From Streptosporangium saharense (lineage in GTDB: Bacteria; Actinomycetota; Actinomycetes; Streptosporangiales; Streptosporangiaceae): DNA of 64,000 nucleotides. Of this stretch, positions 40,735-50,885 are shown in pieces. The position numbers and the translations under genes were made by a program. Each line of letters opens with the position of its first letter. Positions within the stretch are counted from its first letter, which is position 1. Below the pieces are notes generated by a model. It was not told where the DNA came from. It worked only from the letters and a program-made list of their open reading frames with translations, and made no database searches. The stretch lies in the NCBI RefSeq assembly GCF_014203715.1, contig NZ_JACHJP010000005.1:434001-498000 (forward strand). Reading direction: 5' to 3'.

Positions 40735-40746
40735 CGGTTGTGACCC
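40726..40746. promoter_or_regulatory. Inverted repeat over the pqq -10 element
   Basis: GGGTCA and TGACCC are perfect 6-bp arms with a nine-base spacer. The repeat covers the -10 box, where a bound repressor would block transcription. Confidence 0.45.
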
Positions 40747-40782
40747 AAAACCCATGCGTCACATGGAAGGCGGTACACGCCC

Positions 40783-40893
40783 ATGGCTGAGACCACGGAG
40801 CGCCGGGACGAGAAGAGCACCTGGCAGAAGCCCGGCTACCAGGTCGTCGAGGCGTCGATGGAGATGACGGCGTACTTCCTGGCCACCAGGTAA
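40783..40893 (+). CDS. pqqA: PQQ precursor peptide PqqA
   Basis: A 36-residue peptide ending EMTAYFLATR. It contains the invariant Glu-x3-Tyr (E-M-T-A-Y), the two residues that are cross-linked and become pyrroloquinoline quinone. The N-terminal half is charged and serves as leader for PqqD. It is somewhat longer than the classical 23-24-residue PqqA of proteobacteria. GGAAGG lies 12 bases upstream. pqqB follows after 19 bases. Confidence 0.93.
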   Translation: MAETTERRDEKSTWQKPGYQVVEASMEMTAYFLATR

Positions 40894-40912
40894 GCGGACG
40901 GGGGTTCACGCC

Positions 40913-41773
40913 ATGCGACTGCGAATTCTGGGAACCGCCGCAGGCGGTGGCGTCCCCCAGTGGAACTGTGCGTGCCCCGGGTGTTCCGGGGCACGCACCA
41001 ATCCGGCCTGGCGGCGCACCCATGCGTCGCTGGCCGTCGGGAACCACATCGTCAACGCCACCCCGGACATCGCCGAGCACGTCGAGACGCTGCGTCCCGC
41101 CGACGCGCCCCCGGAGCGGACACGCGTCATGCGCGTGGTCCTCACCGACGCCGAGCTCGACCACACGCTGGGGCTGTTCCGGCTGCGCGAGGCCGACGAA
41201 CTGGAGATCGTCGCCACCCCCACGGTCCGCCAGGCGCTCACCCGGGGGCTCAGGCTCCACGAGGTGCTCTCGCCGTACGCCGACGTGCGCTGGCGTGACC
41301 TGATGACGGACGGCGAGGTCGCGCTCACCGCGGGCGTCGAGGTCCGGGCGGTCCCGGTCTCCGGGAAGCGACCCCGCTACGCCTCGGACGAGGCTTCGGC
41401 TCCCGACTGGGTGGTCGCGCTGCGCTTCACCGACCGGGCGAGCGGTGCGACGTGCCTGTACGCCCCCGCCTTCGGCGTCTGGTCGCCCGCGCTTGGGGAC
41501 GCGATGGCCGAGGCCGGCTGTGTGATCGTCGACGGCACCTTCTGGGACGACGAGGAGCCCCGCCGTACCGGAATCTCCTCGCGCACCGCGACCGAGATGG
41601 GGCACCTGCCCGTCGAGGCGACGGCGGAGCGGCTGTCCCGGCTGCCCGGCCGGTGCCTGTACACGCATCTGAACAACACCAACCCCCTCGTCGATCCGGA
41701 CGCGCCCCAGCACAGGAGGCTGGCCGAACTGGGCGTCGAGGTGGCCGCCGACGGAATGGTGATCGAGCTGTGA
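40913..41773 (+). CDS. pqqB: PQQ biosynthesis protein PqqB
   Basis: A 286-residue metallo-hydrolase-fold oxygenase that hydroxylates the Tyr-derived part of the cross-linked intermediate. It begins MRLRILGTAAGGGVPQWNCACPGC, the PqqB signature with the structural CxCxxC zinc cysteines. LTDAELDHTLGLF replaces the standard MBL HxHxDH, as in other PqqB. YTHLNNTNP is the third typical motif. Its stop overlaps pqqC in GTGA. Confidence 0.96.
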   Translation: MRLRILGTAAGGGVPQWNCACPGCSGARTNPAWRRTHASLAVGNHIVNATPDIAEHVETLRPADAPPERTRVMRVVLTDAELDHTLGLFRLREADELEIVATPTVRQALTRGLRLHEVLSPYADVRWRDLMTDGEVALTAGVEVRAVPVSGKRPRYASDEASAPDWVVALRFTDRASGATCLYAPAFGVWSPALGDAMAEAGCVIVDGTFWDDEEPRRTGISSRTATEMGHLPVEATAERLSRLPGRCLYTHLNNTNPLVDPDAPQHRRLAELGVEVAADGMVIEL

Positions 41774-42456
41774 ACGCCGAACCCTGGACCCCCACCGAGT
41801 TCGAGGCCCGTCTGCGGGCCGTACCCGAGGCGCGGTACCACGACCGCCACCCCTTCAACGTGCGCATGCACGCCGGGGAGCTGTCGCAGGAGGAGATCCG
41901 CAGGTGGATCCTCAACCGGTTCCACTACCAGCGGCATATCCCGATCAAGGACGCGCTCATCCTCGCCAAGCTGGAGACGCCCGAGCTGCGCAGGATGTGG
42001 ATCCGCCGCATCCAGGACCACGACGGCAGGCGCGCGGGCGAGGGCGGCATCGAGCGCTGGCTGCGCCTGGGAGAGGCCGCGGGCCTGGACCGCAAGGACC
42101 TGCTGTCCGGGGAGGGCGTCCTGCCCGGGGTGCGCTTCGCCGTCGAGGCGTACGTGAACCTGTGCAGGCTGGGGACGCCCCTTGAGGCCGTCGCCGCGTC
42201 GCTGACCGAGCTGTTCGCCCCCGACATCATGCGGACCAGGATCGAGGCCTTCGAGAAGCACTACACCTGGATCGACGCCGAGGGGCTGCAGTACTTCAGG
42301 GGCCGGATCAGCCAGGGACGGCAGGACAGCGGCGAGGCCCTCGAACTGGTCCTGGAGTGGGCCGGGAGCCAGGCCGAGCAGGAGAGGGCCGTGGCCGCGC
42401 TCTCCCGCAAGTGCGACGTGCTGTGGGCGCTGCTCGACGCGGTGGACCAGGCGTGA
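41770..42456 (+). CDS. pqqC: Pyrroloquinoline-quinone synthase PqqC
   Basis: A 228-residue all-helical oxidase that performs the last eight-electron oxidation and ring closure to PQQ. Motifs are YHDRHPFNVRMHAGELSQEEIRRWILNRFHYQ, IPIKDALIL, RRIQDHDG, EGGIERWLRL and FEKHYTWIDAEGLQYFRGR. The GTG start overlaps pqqB and the stop overlaps pqqD, each by four bases. It uses O2 and needs no metal. Confidence 0.96.
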   Translation: MNAEPWTPTEFEARLRAVPEARYHDRHPFNVRMHAGELSQEEIRRWILNRFHYQRHIPIKDALILAKLETPELRRMWIRRIQDHDGRRAGEGGIERWLRLGEAAGLDRKDLLSGEGVLPGVRFAVEAYVNLCRLGTPLEAVAASLTELFAPDIMRTRIEAFEKHYTWIDAEGLQYFRGRISQGRQDSGEALELVLEWAGSQAEQERAVAALSRKCDVLWALLDAVDQA

Positions 42457-42746
42457 CGGCCCCCGAGGAGCTGGGCGCGACCGCCCAGGCCACGGACTGG
42501 CGCCCCCGGCTCGGCTCCGGGATCATCCTGCGCCACGATGCCGTACGGCACGCGGACCTGCTGGTCATGCCGGAGAGGATCGTGCTGCTCGAAGGCGGGG
42601 CGGTCGCCGTACTGCGACTGTGCGACGGCGAAAGGACCGTGGCGGAGATCGTCGAGAGGCTGCGGGCGGACTTCCCCGGGGCGCCGGTGGCCGACGACGT
42701 CACCGAGTTCCTCGACCGGGTGCGTACCGAGGGGTGGGTGCGATGA
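42453..42746 (+). CDS. pqqD: PQQ biosynthesis peptide chaperone PqqD
   Basis: A 97-residue RiPP recognition element that binds PqqA and presents it to PqqE. Landmarks are RPRLGSGIILRHDAVRHADLLVMPERIVLL and LCDGERTVAEIVERLRADFP, the usual strand-helix pattern. Both ends overlap neighbours (GTGA at the start, ATGA at the end), giving tight stoichiometry in the operon. Confidence 0.95.
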   Translation: MTAPEELGATAQATDWRPRLGSGIILRHDAVRHADLLVMPERIVLLEGGAVAVLRLCDGERTVAEIVERLRADFPGAPVADDVTEFLDRVRTEGWVR

Positions 42747-43876
42747 GCGAACCGAACAACGAACCCGTGGTGAGCCAGACAGGTGACGGGCCCGCGCCGC
42801 CGTGGGCCATGTTGGCCGAGCTGACCCACGGCTGCCCGCTGCACTGTCCCTACTGCTCCAACCCGGTCGGGCTCATCCCGCGCTCCCGGGAACTGGAGAC
42901 CGCAGACTGGGTGCGGGTCTTCGAGGAGGCCGCGGCACTCGGGGTGATCCACGCGCACCTGTCCGGCGGCGAGCCGCTGCTGCGTCCCGACCTGAGGGAG
43001 ATCACCGAGGCCGCCGCGCGCAACGGCGTCTACACCCAGCTCGTGACCAGCGGTGTCGGGCTCGACGCCGACCGGCTCGCCGAGCTGGTCGGGGCGGGGC
43101 TGCACAGCGTCCAGCTCTCGGTGCAGGACTCGACGGCCGCGGCCTCCGACCTCATCGCGGGAACCCGTTCGTTCGCCGCCAAGGAGCGCGCCGCGGCCCT
43201 GGTGCGTGAGGCGGGACTTCCGCTCGGGCTCAACGTCGTCCTCCACCGGCGCAACCTCGACTCCATCGAGGGCATCGTCGAGCTGGCCGCCACCTGGGGC
43301 GCCGAGCGGGTCGAGCTGGCCAACACCCAGTTCTACGGCTGGGCGCTGCGCAACCGGCGCGCCCTGCTGCCCACGCGCGAGCAGCTCGCCCGGGCCAAGG
43401 AGAGCGTGGAACGGCTGCGCGAGCGGGTCGAGGGCGTCGAGCTGATCTGGGTCGTCCCCGACTACTTCGACGGGGTGCCCAAGCCCTGCATGGGCGGCTG
43501 GGGGGCGATCTCGCTGACCGTCGGCCCCGATGGCTCGGTGCTGCCCTGCCCCGCCGCCTACGACCTGCCGCTTGAGTTCCCCAACGTCAGGGACCACTCG
43601 CTGGAGTGGATCTGGCGGCGGTCCACGGCTTTCGAGGCCTACCGGGGCACGGAGTGGATGAGCGGGCCGTGTTCCGGCTGCCCGCGCAGGGAGGTGGACT
43701 TCGGCGGCTGCCGGTGCCAGGCCTTCGCGCTCACCGGGGACGCGAGCCGTACGGACCCGGCGTGTGGGCTCTCGCCCGACCACCACCTGATCACCGAGCT
43801 GGTCGAGTCGGCGGGGGACGGGGAGCTGGTCTACCGGAGGCCGGAACGGCGCGGCGGTCTTCAGCTACGCAGGTAG
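42743..43876 (+). CDS. pqqE: PqqA peptide cyclase PqqE (radical SAM/SPASM)
   Basis: A 377-residue radical SAM enzyme that joins Glu and Tyr side chains of PqqA. The SAM-cluster motif is CPLHCPYC (C-x3-C-x2-C) near residue 31, then LSGGEPLL. The C-terminal SPASM region carries further cluster cysteines: CMGGWG, VLPCPAAY and CSGCPRREVDFGGCRCQAF. The end overlaps a convergent hydrolase gene by 16 bases. A separate protease such as PqqF/G is not next to it. Confidence 0.96.
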   Translation: MSEPNNEPVVSQTGDGPAPPWAMLAELTHGCPLHCPYCSNPVGLIPRSRELETADWVRVFEEAAALGVIHAHLSGGEPLLRPDLREITEAAARNGVYTQLVTSGVGLDADRLAELVGAGLHSVQLSVQDSTAAASDLIAGTRSFAAKERAAALVREAGLPLGLNVVLHRRNLDSIEGIVELAATWGAERVELANTQFYGWALRNRRALLPTREQLARAKESVERLRERVEGVELIWVVPDYFDGVPKPCMGGWGAISLTVGPDGSVLPCPAAYDLPLEFPNVRDHSLEWIWRRSTAFEAYRGTEWMSGPCSGCPRREVDFGGCRCQAFALTGDASRTDPACGLSPDHHLITELVESAGDGELVYRRPERRGGLQLRR

Positions 43877-44733
43877 GCCTCGGCGGCGTTCCAGAAGCGG
43901 ACGAGCGCCGCCGCCGTCGTCTCCGGGGCCTCGACCGCGGGGGAGTGGGCGGCGCCGGGCACGACGACGCACTCGGCGCTCAGCCGGTCGGCCATCTCCG
44001 ACTGCGTCCTCGGCGGCCAGCCGTCGTCGTGCTCGCCGAACAGCACCAGGGTCGCCACGTCCACCTGGTCGAGCTCGTCGCAGCGGTCGCGGGCGGAGAG
44101 GATCTCCCTGGTCATCGCGGCCATCCCGGTCGAGGAGTTGGCGAAGAACCGCTTGCGCATGAACGCCACGATCTCGTCGGGCACCCCGGAGGACAGGGCC
44201 TCGGGTTCGAGGCGGGTGTCCCACATCCGTTCGAGCCCGGCCTCGGGCGCCTCGGCGAGCATCTCCCTGCCCACCCGCTCCCTGAGGCCGACGATCGCGC
44301 CGGGGCCGGTGCTCATCATCGTGTAGGAGGCGAACTTGGTGCGGCCGTCGATGACCGCCTCCCTGGCGACCAGGCCGCCGAAGGAGTGCCCGACCAGGTG
44401 GATGGGCTCACCCCTGCCGATCAGCTGCGCCAGCGCGTCGACGTCGTTGCCGAGCGCCGCGCACGTGTAGGCCGAAGGATCGTCGGGGCCGCCGGTCTCG
44501 AACTGCCCCCGCATGTCGATCGCGACGACCTGACGGCCCGACTGGGCGAGCGTCTGCATGACCGCGAGGAAGTCCTCCTTGCTGCCGGTGAGACCCGGGA
44601 CCAGCAGGGCGGGCATGCGTTCGGCGATGCCGCTGCCCGGCAGCGCCTCCAGCGCGGCGAACGTGCCGACCGCCGTCTCCAGCCGACGGGCACGGACGCC
44701 CGGAGGCAGGGTCAGAAAACGCGGCGTACTCAC
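43861..44733 (-). CDS. Alpha/beta hydrolase
   Basis: A 290-residue alpha/beta-hydrolase-fold protein. The nucleophile elbow is GHSFGG (Ser about residue 117), the acid is probably Asp in GEHDDGW, and the catalytic His is in GAAHSPAVEAP. The oxyanion region is LLVPGLTGSKEDF. GTG at 44733 is likely; an ATG ten codons upstream is possible. It converges on pqqE. Substrate and any link to PQQ are unknown. Confidence 0.87.
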   Translation of the reverse strand: MSTPRFLTLPPGVRARRLETAVGTFAALEALPGSGIAERMPALLVPGLTGSKEDFLAVMQTLAQSGRQVVAIDMRGQFETGGPDDPSAYTCAALGNDVDALAQLIGRGEPIHLVGHSFGGLVAREAVIDGRTKFASYTMMSTGPGAIVGLRERVGREMLAEAPEAGLERMWDTRLEPEALSSGVPDEIVAFMRKRFFANSSTGMAAMTREILSARDRCDELDQVDVATLVLFGEHDDGWPPRTQSEMADRLSAECVVVPGAAHSPAVEAPETTAAALVRFWNAAEAYLRS

Positions 44734-44843
44734 GTGGCCCCACGATACCTCTCTTGGTGACATGACTCCGCGCCCCGAGACGACGTGCCCGGATGCGGCA
44801 AGGGGCGCCACCTCGCGGTCGCGCCCCTTGTCACACCGTACGG

Positions 44844-46790
<1,947 letters not shown>

Positions 46791-47020
46791 GGGCGCAAAT
46801 CTTCCCCGTGCCGTGTCCTCGCGGAAGGGCTAGCCCTCTCAATGTCATCAGCGACCGCTGCGGCGTCATGCCGACTTCGGGGGCGTCCAGGAGCAGGTCT
46901 CCTGGATTAACACAGGGCGGTCGCACTTTCACACAGTAGTGTACTCGATACCACAACGTGCAGCCGATTTCTTCGTATTCCAGCTGAAAGGGCAGGCGCC
47001 GCAACTCATAGGCTTCCTGC

Positions 47021-47671
47021 ATGAGTGATTCCCCTCTCGGCGTCGCCGACCTGCTCGGAGTGCTCGCCTACGCCGAGCTGACCGCGTTCCTCAGACTCGC
47101 GGAAGACGCCGCGCGGCACGCCCCGACACTGACCGACAGGGCCGCCCTCAGCGACCTGGCCGCGACCGAGTACGCCCACTTCCGTCTCCTGCGGGACCGG
47201 ATCGCCTCGCTCGGGGTCGATCCCGAGGAGGCGATGGCGCCCTTCGTGCGGCCCCTGGACGACTGGCACGCCCAGACCGCGCCCTCGGACTGGCTTGAGG
47301 CGCTGGTCAAGGCCTACGTCGGCACGGGAATCGCGCTCGACTTCTACCGGGAGGCCGCGGCCCACGTCGACGACAAGACCAGGGAACTGGTCGAGGAGGT
47401 GCTCGTGGACGAGGGACGTTCCCAGTTCGCTGTCGATCGCGTCGGCGCGGCGATCAGGCAGGACCGCAGACAGGCGGGGCGGCTCGCCCTGTGGGCAAGG
47501 CGGCTGGTCGGCGAGGCCCTGAGCCAGGGACAGCACGTGGTCGCGGCGCGCCCTGAGCTCGCGGCGCTGCTGGTCGAGGCGGCGGGGGAGGACATCACCC
47601 GGATGTTCGGCAGGCTGACCGAGGCGCACGGCGGGCGGATGGCGGCGCTCGGCCTGACCCCCGGTCCGTGA
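47021..47671 (+). CDS. Ferritin-like fold protein (MiaE-like)
   Basis: A 216-residue four-helix-bundle protein: LLGVLAYAELTAFLRLAEDAARHA, then AATEYAHFRLLRDRIASLG (E-x2-H), YREAAAHVDDKTRELVEEVLVDEGRSQFAVDRV and a last long helix. Paired Glu and His positions suit a di-iron site. Homologues are annotated ferritin-like or as tRNA hydroxylase relatives; the substrate is unknown. It is divergent from the RNA helicase, as around Rv3210c in M. tuberculosis (from memory). Confidence 0.85.
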   Translation: MSDSPLGVADLLGVLAYAELTAFLRLAEDAARHAPTLTDRAALSDLAATEYAHFRLLRDRIASLGVDPEEAMAPFVRPLDDWHAQTAPSDWLEALVKAYVGTGIALDFYREAAAHVDDKTRELVEEVLVDEGRSQFAVDRVGAAIRQDRRQAGRLALWARRLVGEALSQGQHVVAARPELAALLVEAAGEDITRMFGRLTEAHGGRMAALGLTPGP

Positions 47672-47674
47672 GCG

Positions 47675-47693
47675 CTCTCCGGGTGCCGGAGAG
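47675..47693 (+). terminator. Hairpin after the ferritin-like gene
   Basis: CTCTCCGG-GTG-CCGGAGAG, an 8-bp perfect stem with a three-base loop, four bases after the stop codon. Confidence 0.6.
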
Positions 47694-48119
47694 GTGTCGG
47701 GGAGGCGCTGGGGAGGGGCGGAGTACGAAAAGGCGGCCGGTTAGGGCACGCGTCGGGACGCCAAACGGTTGTACCGTGCGAGACATGAGGGCCTCGCGCC
47801 GCTATGGCAGTTTCCTAACGAGATGTGGACCGAACCCCTGGACGTCACGTCCGGTGCTGCGAAGGGGAGGGGCCGACTGTCCGGCGGCCCCTTCGGAGGG
47901 TCATTCCGCCAGAAAGGCCCGCCGTCCGCGCGGGTGCGGACTCGGAGAGAGGGGAGAGTGCCCCGGGGAGTGCTGAGACCGCGCTGAGGCGTCCTCCGGT
48001 GCCGACGCGGGGTTGGTCCCCTTTCGGTGCCGGGGCGCCCAGGACCCGGTGACGGATCGCGCCATGCCGTGTGCGGCCGATGATCGGCTCATGGCCTGGC
48101 GCGAGCCGTACCGGACCTG
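47694..48119. other. 426-base intergenic region, unexplained
   Basis: No frame has the expected third-position GC bias plus a ribosome site. The stretch 47750-47830 is less GC-rich and may hold a promoter. The stop of the DUF3107 gene borders the right side, so a promoter reading right would face a convergent gene; a small RNA is possible but not shown. Confidence 0.4.
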
Positions 48120-48350
48120 TCAGAGAGTGCCGCCGAAGCCGACGGGGCGTGCCTCCTCCTCACCGATCTCGACGAAGCCGAGCGAGGTGATGGGGACGAG
48201 AACCCTGCGGCCTTTGCTGTCGGTGAGGGAGAAGATCCCGCGGTCGGCGGCCAGTGCCTTGCCGAGCTCCTCCTCGACCTGCTCGGCCGTCAGGTCCGTC
48301 TCGACAACGAGCTCACGGTGCACCGAGCGCACGCCGATCTTGATTTCCAT
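48120..48350 (-). CDS. DUF3107 family small protein
   Basis: A 76-residue protein, MEIKIGVRSVHRELVVETDLTAEQVEEEL, the standard DUF3107 (TB9.4-like) sequence. The C-terminal part KGRRVLVPITSLGFVEIGEEEARPVGFG is conserved. AGGGAG lies five bases before the ATG at 48350, which fixes the start. It lies downstream of the TetR gene on the same strand, 87 bases away. Function unknown; conserved in actinobacteria. Confidence 0.92.
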   Translation of the reverse strand: MEIKIGVRSVHRELVVETDLTAEQVEEELGKALAADRGIFSLTDSKGRRVLVPITSLGFVEIGEEEARPVGFGGTL

Positions 48351-48437
48351 GTTGCTCCCTTTCGACGAGGGTTGCTCGTCCCATGGTCGCCCCATCGGGG
48401 GCGCGACATGCGGGTTGATCGCGTCAAGCGAACAGGG

Positions 48438-49088
48438 TCAGTGGTCGGCGGTCCTGGGGAAGCCGGAGATGCCGCGCCAGGCGAGGCGGGCGATGAGCTG
48501 GGTCGCGGCGTCCTTCGGGATGGAGCCGGTGCTGCTCATCCAGTAGCGCGCGCTGACCTCGGCCATGCCGACCAGGCCGACGCCGAGCAGCCGTGCCTCG
48601 TCGCTGGAGCAGCCGGTGTCCTCCTGGATGACCTGGCTGATCATCTCGGCGCTCTCGCGGAGGTTGCGCTCGATGCGCTGGCGGACGGGGGCGACGTTGC
48701 GCAGGTCGGACTCGAAGACCAGGCGGAAGGCCTCGCCCTGGCCGGAGACGAAGTCGAAGAAGGCGCCGATCGCGGCCTGGACGCGCTGCTTGTTGTCCGT
48801 GGTCGAGGCCAGGGCGTCGCGGCAGCGGGTGATCATGTCGTCCACGTGCAGGTCGAGCAGGGCCAGGTAGAGCTCCTGCTTGCCGGGGAAGTGCTGGTAG
48901 AGGACCGGCTTGCTCACCCCGGCGCGTTCGGCGATCTCGTCCATCGCCGCCGCGTGGTAGCCGTTCTCGACGAAGACCTCCTGGGCCGCGTTCAGCAACT
49001 GGCGGCGGCGGGCCAGTCGGGGCAGCCGGGTGCCCCGGGGCTTGGCGTCCGGGGTAGTCGTCACGGCGATCTCCTCGCGGGTTCTCAT
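48438..49088 (-). CDS. TetR family transcriptional regulator
   Basis: A 216-residue regulator. The N-terminal helix-turn-helix is RRRQLLNAAQEVFVENGYHAAAMDEIAERAGVSKPVLYQHFPGKQELYLALLD, a typical TetR DNA-binding domain. The C-terminal ligand domain is variable. Placed beside DUF3107 as Rv3208 is in M. tuberculosis (from memory). No operator could be assigned. Target and inducer are unknown. Confidence 0.92.
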   Translation of the reverse strand: MRTREEIAVTTTPDAKPRGTRLPRLARRRQLLNAAQEVFVENGYHAAAMDEIAERAGVSKPVLYQHFPGKQELYLALLDLHVDDMITRCRDALASTTDNKQRVQAAIGAFFDFVSGQGEAFRLVFESDLRNVAPVRQRIERNLRESAEMISQVIQEDTGCSSDEARLLGVGLVGMAEVSARYWMSSTGSIPKDAATQLIARLAWRGISGFPRTADH

Positions 49089-49123
49089 GCTGTCTCGCTC
49101 ATCCTACGCGCGGGTAATCCGGC

Positions 49124-49354
49124 TCAGCGATAATCGTCCTCGTCAAGATCGACAGGGCGGCTCTGCTCGGTCGCGTCCCCGGTGTCGGCGTCCTGGGGGA
49201 TGTGGTCGGGGAAGCCGGGGTCGTTCTCCTCGCGCACCGGGCGGTGCTGCTCCGCGGCGTCCGCCTCCGGCGCCTCGATGTCGATCTCCTCGTCGAGGAG
49301 CCGCTCCTGCGGTTCGTCCTCCGTGCCCTCGCCACGGACGTCTCTCTCTGACAT
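49124..49354 (-). CDS. Small acidic hypothetical protein
   Basis: A 76-residue, very acidic protein (MSERDVRGEGTEDEPQERLLDEE onward, ending DLDEDDYR) without hydrophobic segments; probably disordered. GGGAGGG seven bases upstream of the ATG at 49354 supports translation. It lies upstream of the TetR gene on the same strand with 35 bases between. No family recognised. Confidence 0.65.
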   Translation of the reverse strand: MSERDVRGEGTEDEPQERLLDEEIDIEAPEADAAEQHRPVREENDPGFPDHIPQDADTGDATEQSRPVDLDEDDYR

Positions 49355-49620
49355 GTGCCCTCCCGTTTCTCCCCGGTTCTCCGGCTCTTCGGTGGACACC
49401 TTCCCCGTTCTCGGGGAAACGTTCTTCCGGGAACGCCGGACATCACCGGACATCGTCAGCGTACGGCCTCGGGCTTCCCCGGCTGAGAAAGGCAGGGCAT
49501 CGGATCTCCCATGGCGGGTACCTGCCTCGGGAGCGGGTGTTCGCCTTTATCTGACGATATTTCCGATATTTCCGAACACGTGTGCGAGACTTGGGGAAAG
49601 CCAACGGCCTGGGAGATGTC

Positions 49621-50484
49621 ATGCGGAGCATCTGGAACGGCGCGGTCTCGTTCGGTCTGGTGACGATCCCGGTCAGGATGTACGCCGCGACCGAGCAGCG
49701 CAGTGTCACCTTCAACCTGGTGCACCGGGAGGACGCGGGCCGGATCAGGCTCCGCAGGTTCTGCTCGGCCTGCGAGCAGGAGGTCCCCTACGCCGAGGTG
49801 GCCAGGGGCTACGAGCTGCCGACCGGCGAGGTGGTCGTGCTCGAAGGCGAGGACTTCGAGGACCTGCCGCTCTCCACGGCGCACCGGATCGAGGTCCTGC
49901 AGTTCACCCCGGCCGAGCAGATCGACCCGGTCCTGCTCGGCAGGGCCTACTACCTGGAACCCGACGAGGGGGCCGCCGGGCCGTACGCGCTGTTGAGGGA
50001 GGCGCTGGGGCGCTCGGGGCGGGTGGGGATCGCCAAGGTCGCGCTGCGCCAGCGTGAGTCGCTCGCGACGCTGCGGGTCAGGGAGGGGGTCCTGGTGCTG
50101 GAGACCATGCTCTGGCCCGACGAGGTGCGCCCCGCCGACTTCGCCTTCCTGGAGGAGGAGGCCGAGGTCAGGCCGCAGGAGCTGAGGATGGCCGAGTCGC
50201 TGGTCGAGAGCATGACGGCCGACTTCGACCCCTCGCGCCATCACGACGCCTACCGCAGGGCCCTGGAGGAGGTCATCGAGGCGAAGGTCGCGGGCAGGGA
50301 GGTCGTCTCCACAGGTCCGCCGCCGGAGCCGGGGCCGACGGCCGACCTGATGGCCGCGCTGCGGGCCAGCGTCGAGGCCGCCAAGCGGGAGCGTCCCGCC
50401 TCCGGGGAAGGCAGGCGGAGGCGTCCCGCGGCCTCCGGGGACGCCCGGGAGGAGACACGCGGAAGGCCGCCGCGCACGGCGTGA
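49621..50484 (+). CDS. ku: Ku protein for non-homologous end joining
   Basis: A 287-residue bacterial Ku. MRSIWNGAVSFGLVTIPVRMYAATEQRSVTFNLVHREDAGRIRLRRFCSACEQEVPYAEVARGYEL is the standard N-terminus. The beta-barrel that threads DNA ends continues through ILGRAYYLEPD-like and LREALGRSGRVGIAKVALRQRESLATLR segments. The C-terminal 60 residues are basic and Arg-rich. GGGAGA precedes the ATG at 49621. Ku recruits the ligase LigD, which is not in the window. Confidence 0.95.
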   Translation: MRSIWNGAVSFGLVTIPVRMYAATEQRSVTFNLVHREDAGRIRLRRFCSACEQEVPYAEVARGYELPTGEVVVLEGEDFEDLPLSTAHRIEVLQFTPAEQIDPVLLGRAYYLEPDEGAAGPYALLREALGRSGRVGIAKVALRQRESLATLRVREGVLVLETMLWPDEVRPADFAFLEEEAEVRPQELRMAESLVESMTADFDPSRHHDAYRRALEEVIEAKVAGREVVSTGPPPEPGPTADLMAALRASVEAAKRERPASGEGRRRRPAASGDAREETRGRPPRTA

Positions 50485-50744
50485 GCCCGCGAGAAAGCGC
50501 GGCGTCGGCCTGTGAGGGCGTACGGCGTGGGCCCGCGAGAAAGGGCGCGGAAAGGTGCCCGGAAAAAGCCAGAAAAAGTGCGAAAAATCGGAGCGCGATG
50601 AGGACCCCGGGGAAACAGAGCAATCCCCGGGGTCCTCGCCGGTCTCCACGAAGAACCAGCCTTCGCGTCTATCTGAAAAGCGAAGTTTGTACTAACTCCC
50701 GGGTGCCCGCGTCCCGTTTTTCCGCATCCTCAGGAGAGGACGTG

Positions 50745-50885
50745 ATGGTGGAAACGCGGACACCGTACCCCTTCGCCATGGGCGGGAGCTCACGGCTGCC
50801 GGTGCCGGTCGCGCCCGGTCACGTGACTCGGCCTCGTGTCACGTTCATGCCGGGCGCGCCGGTGTGTCGGCCTGCCGTTCAGTGA
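50745..50885 (+). CDS. Possible 46-residue small protein
   Basis: An ORF MVETRTPYPFAMGGSSRLPV onward, ending CRPAVQ, behind AGGAGAGG at 50732 with good spacing. It could also begin at the GTG one codon earlier. Most third positions are G or C (about 37 of 46), as in genes. It ends directly against the stop of the convergent Gly/Trp-rich gene. The Pro-rich, Cys-containing sequence has no recognised family. The 260 bases between Ku and this ORF hold no other gene. Confidence 0.42.
   Translation: MVETRTPYPFAMGGSSRLPVPVAPGHVTRPRVTFMPGAPVCRPAVQ

Larger units (their letters stand above)
40534..40782. promoter_or_regulatory. AT-rich control region upstream of pqqA
   Basis: About 180 bases (40560-40740) are far richer in A and T than anything else in the window. 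The core at 40610-40680 has long A/T runs, including an ATTATT/AATAAT inverted repeat (40649-40672). No gene is seen. It contains the promoter and operator candidates listed separately. Confidence 0.6.

Noticed and set aside
47785-47976. A 63-codon plus-strand ORF in the gap after the ferritin-like gene.
   Set aside because: Third positions are not GC-biased and no ribosome site precedes it.
47963-47990. A TPP-riboswitch-like CGGGGAG...CTGAGA string.
   Set aside because: The required downstream AACCTGA segment and thiamine genes are absent; the nearest downstream gene on this strand is not adjacent.
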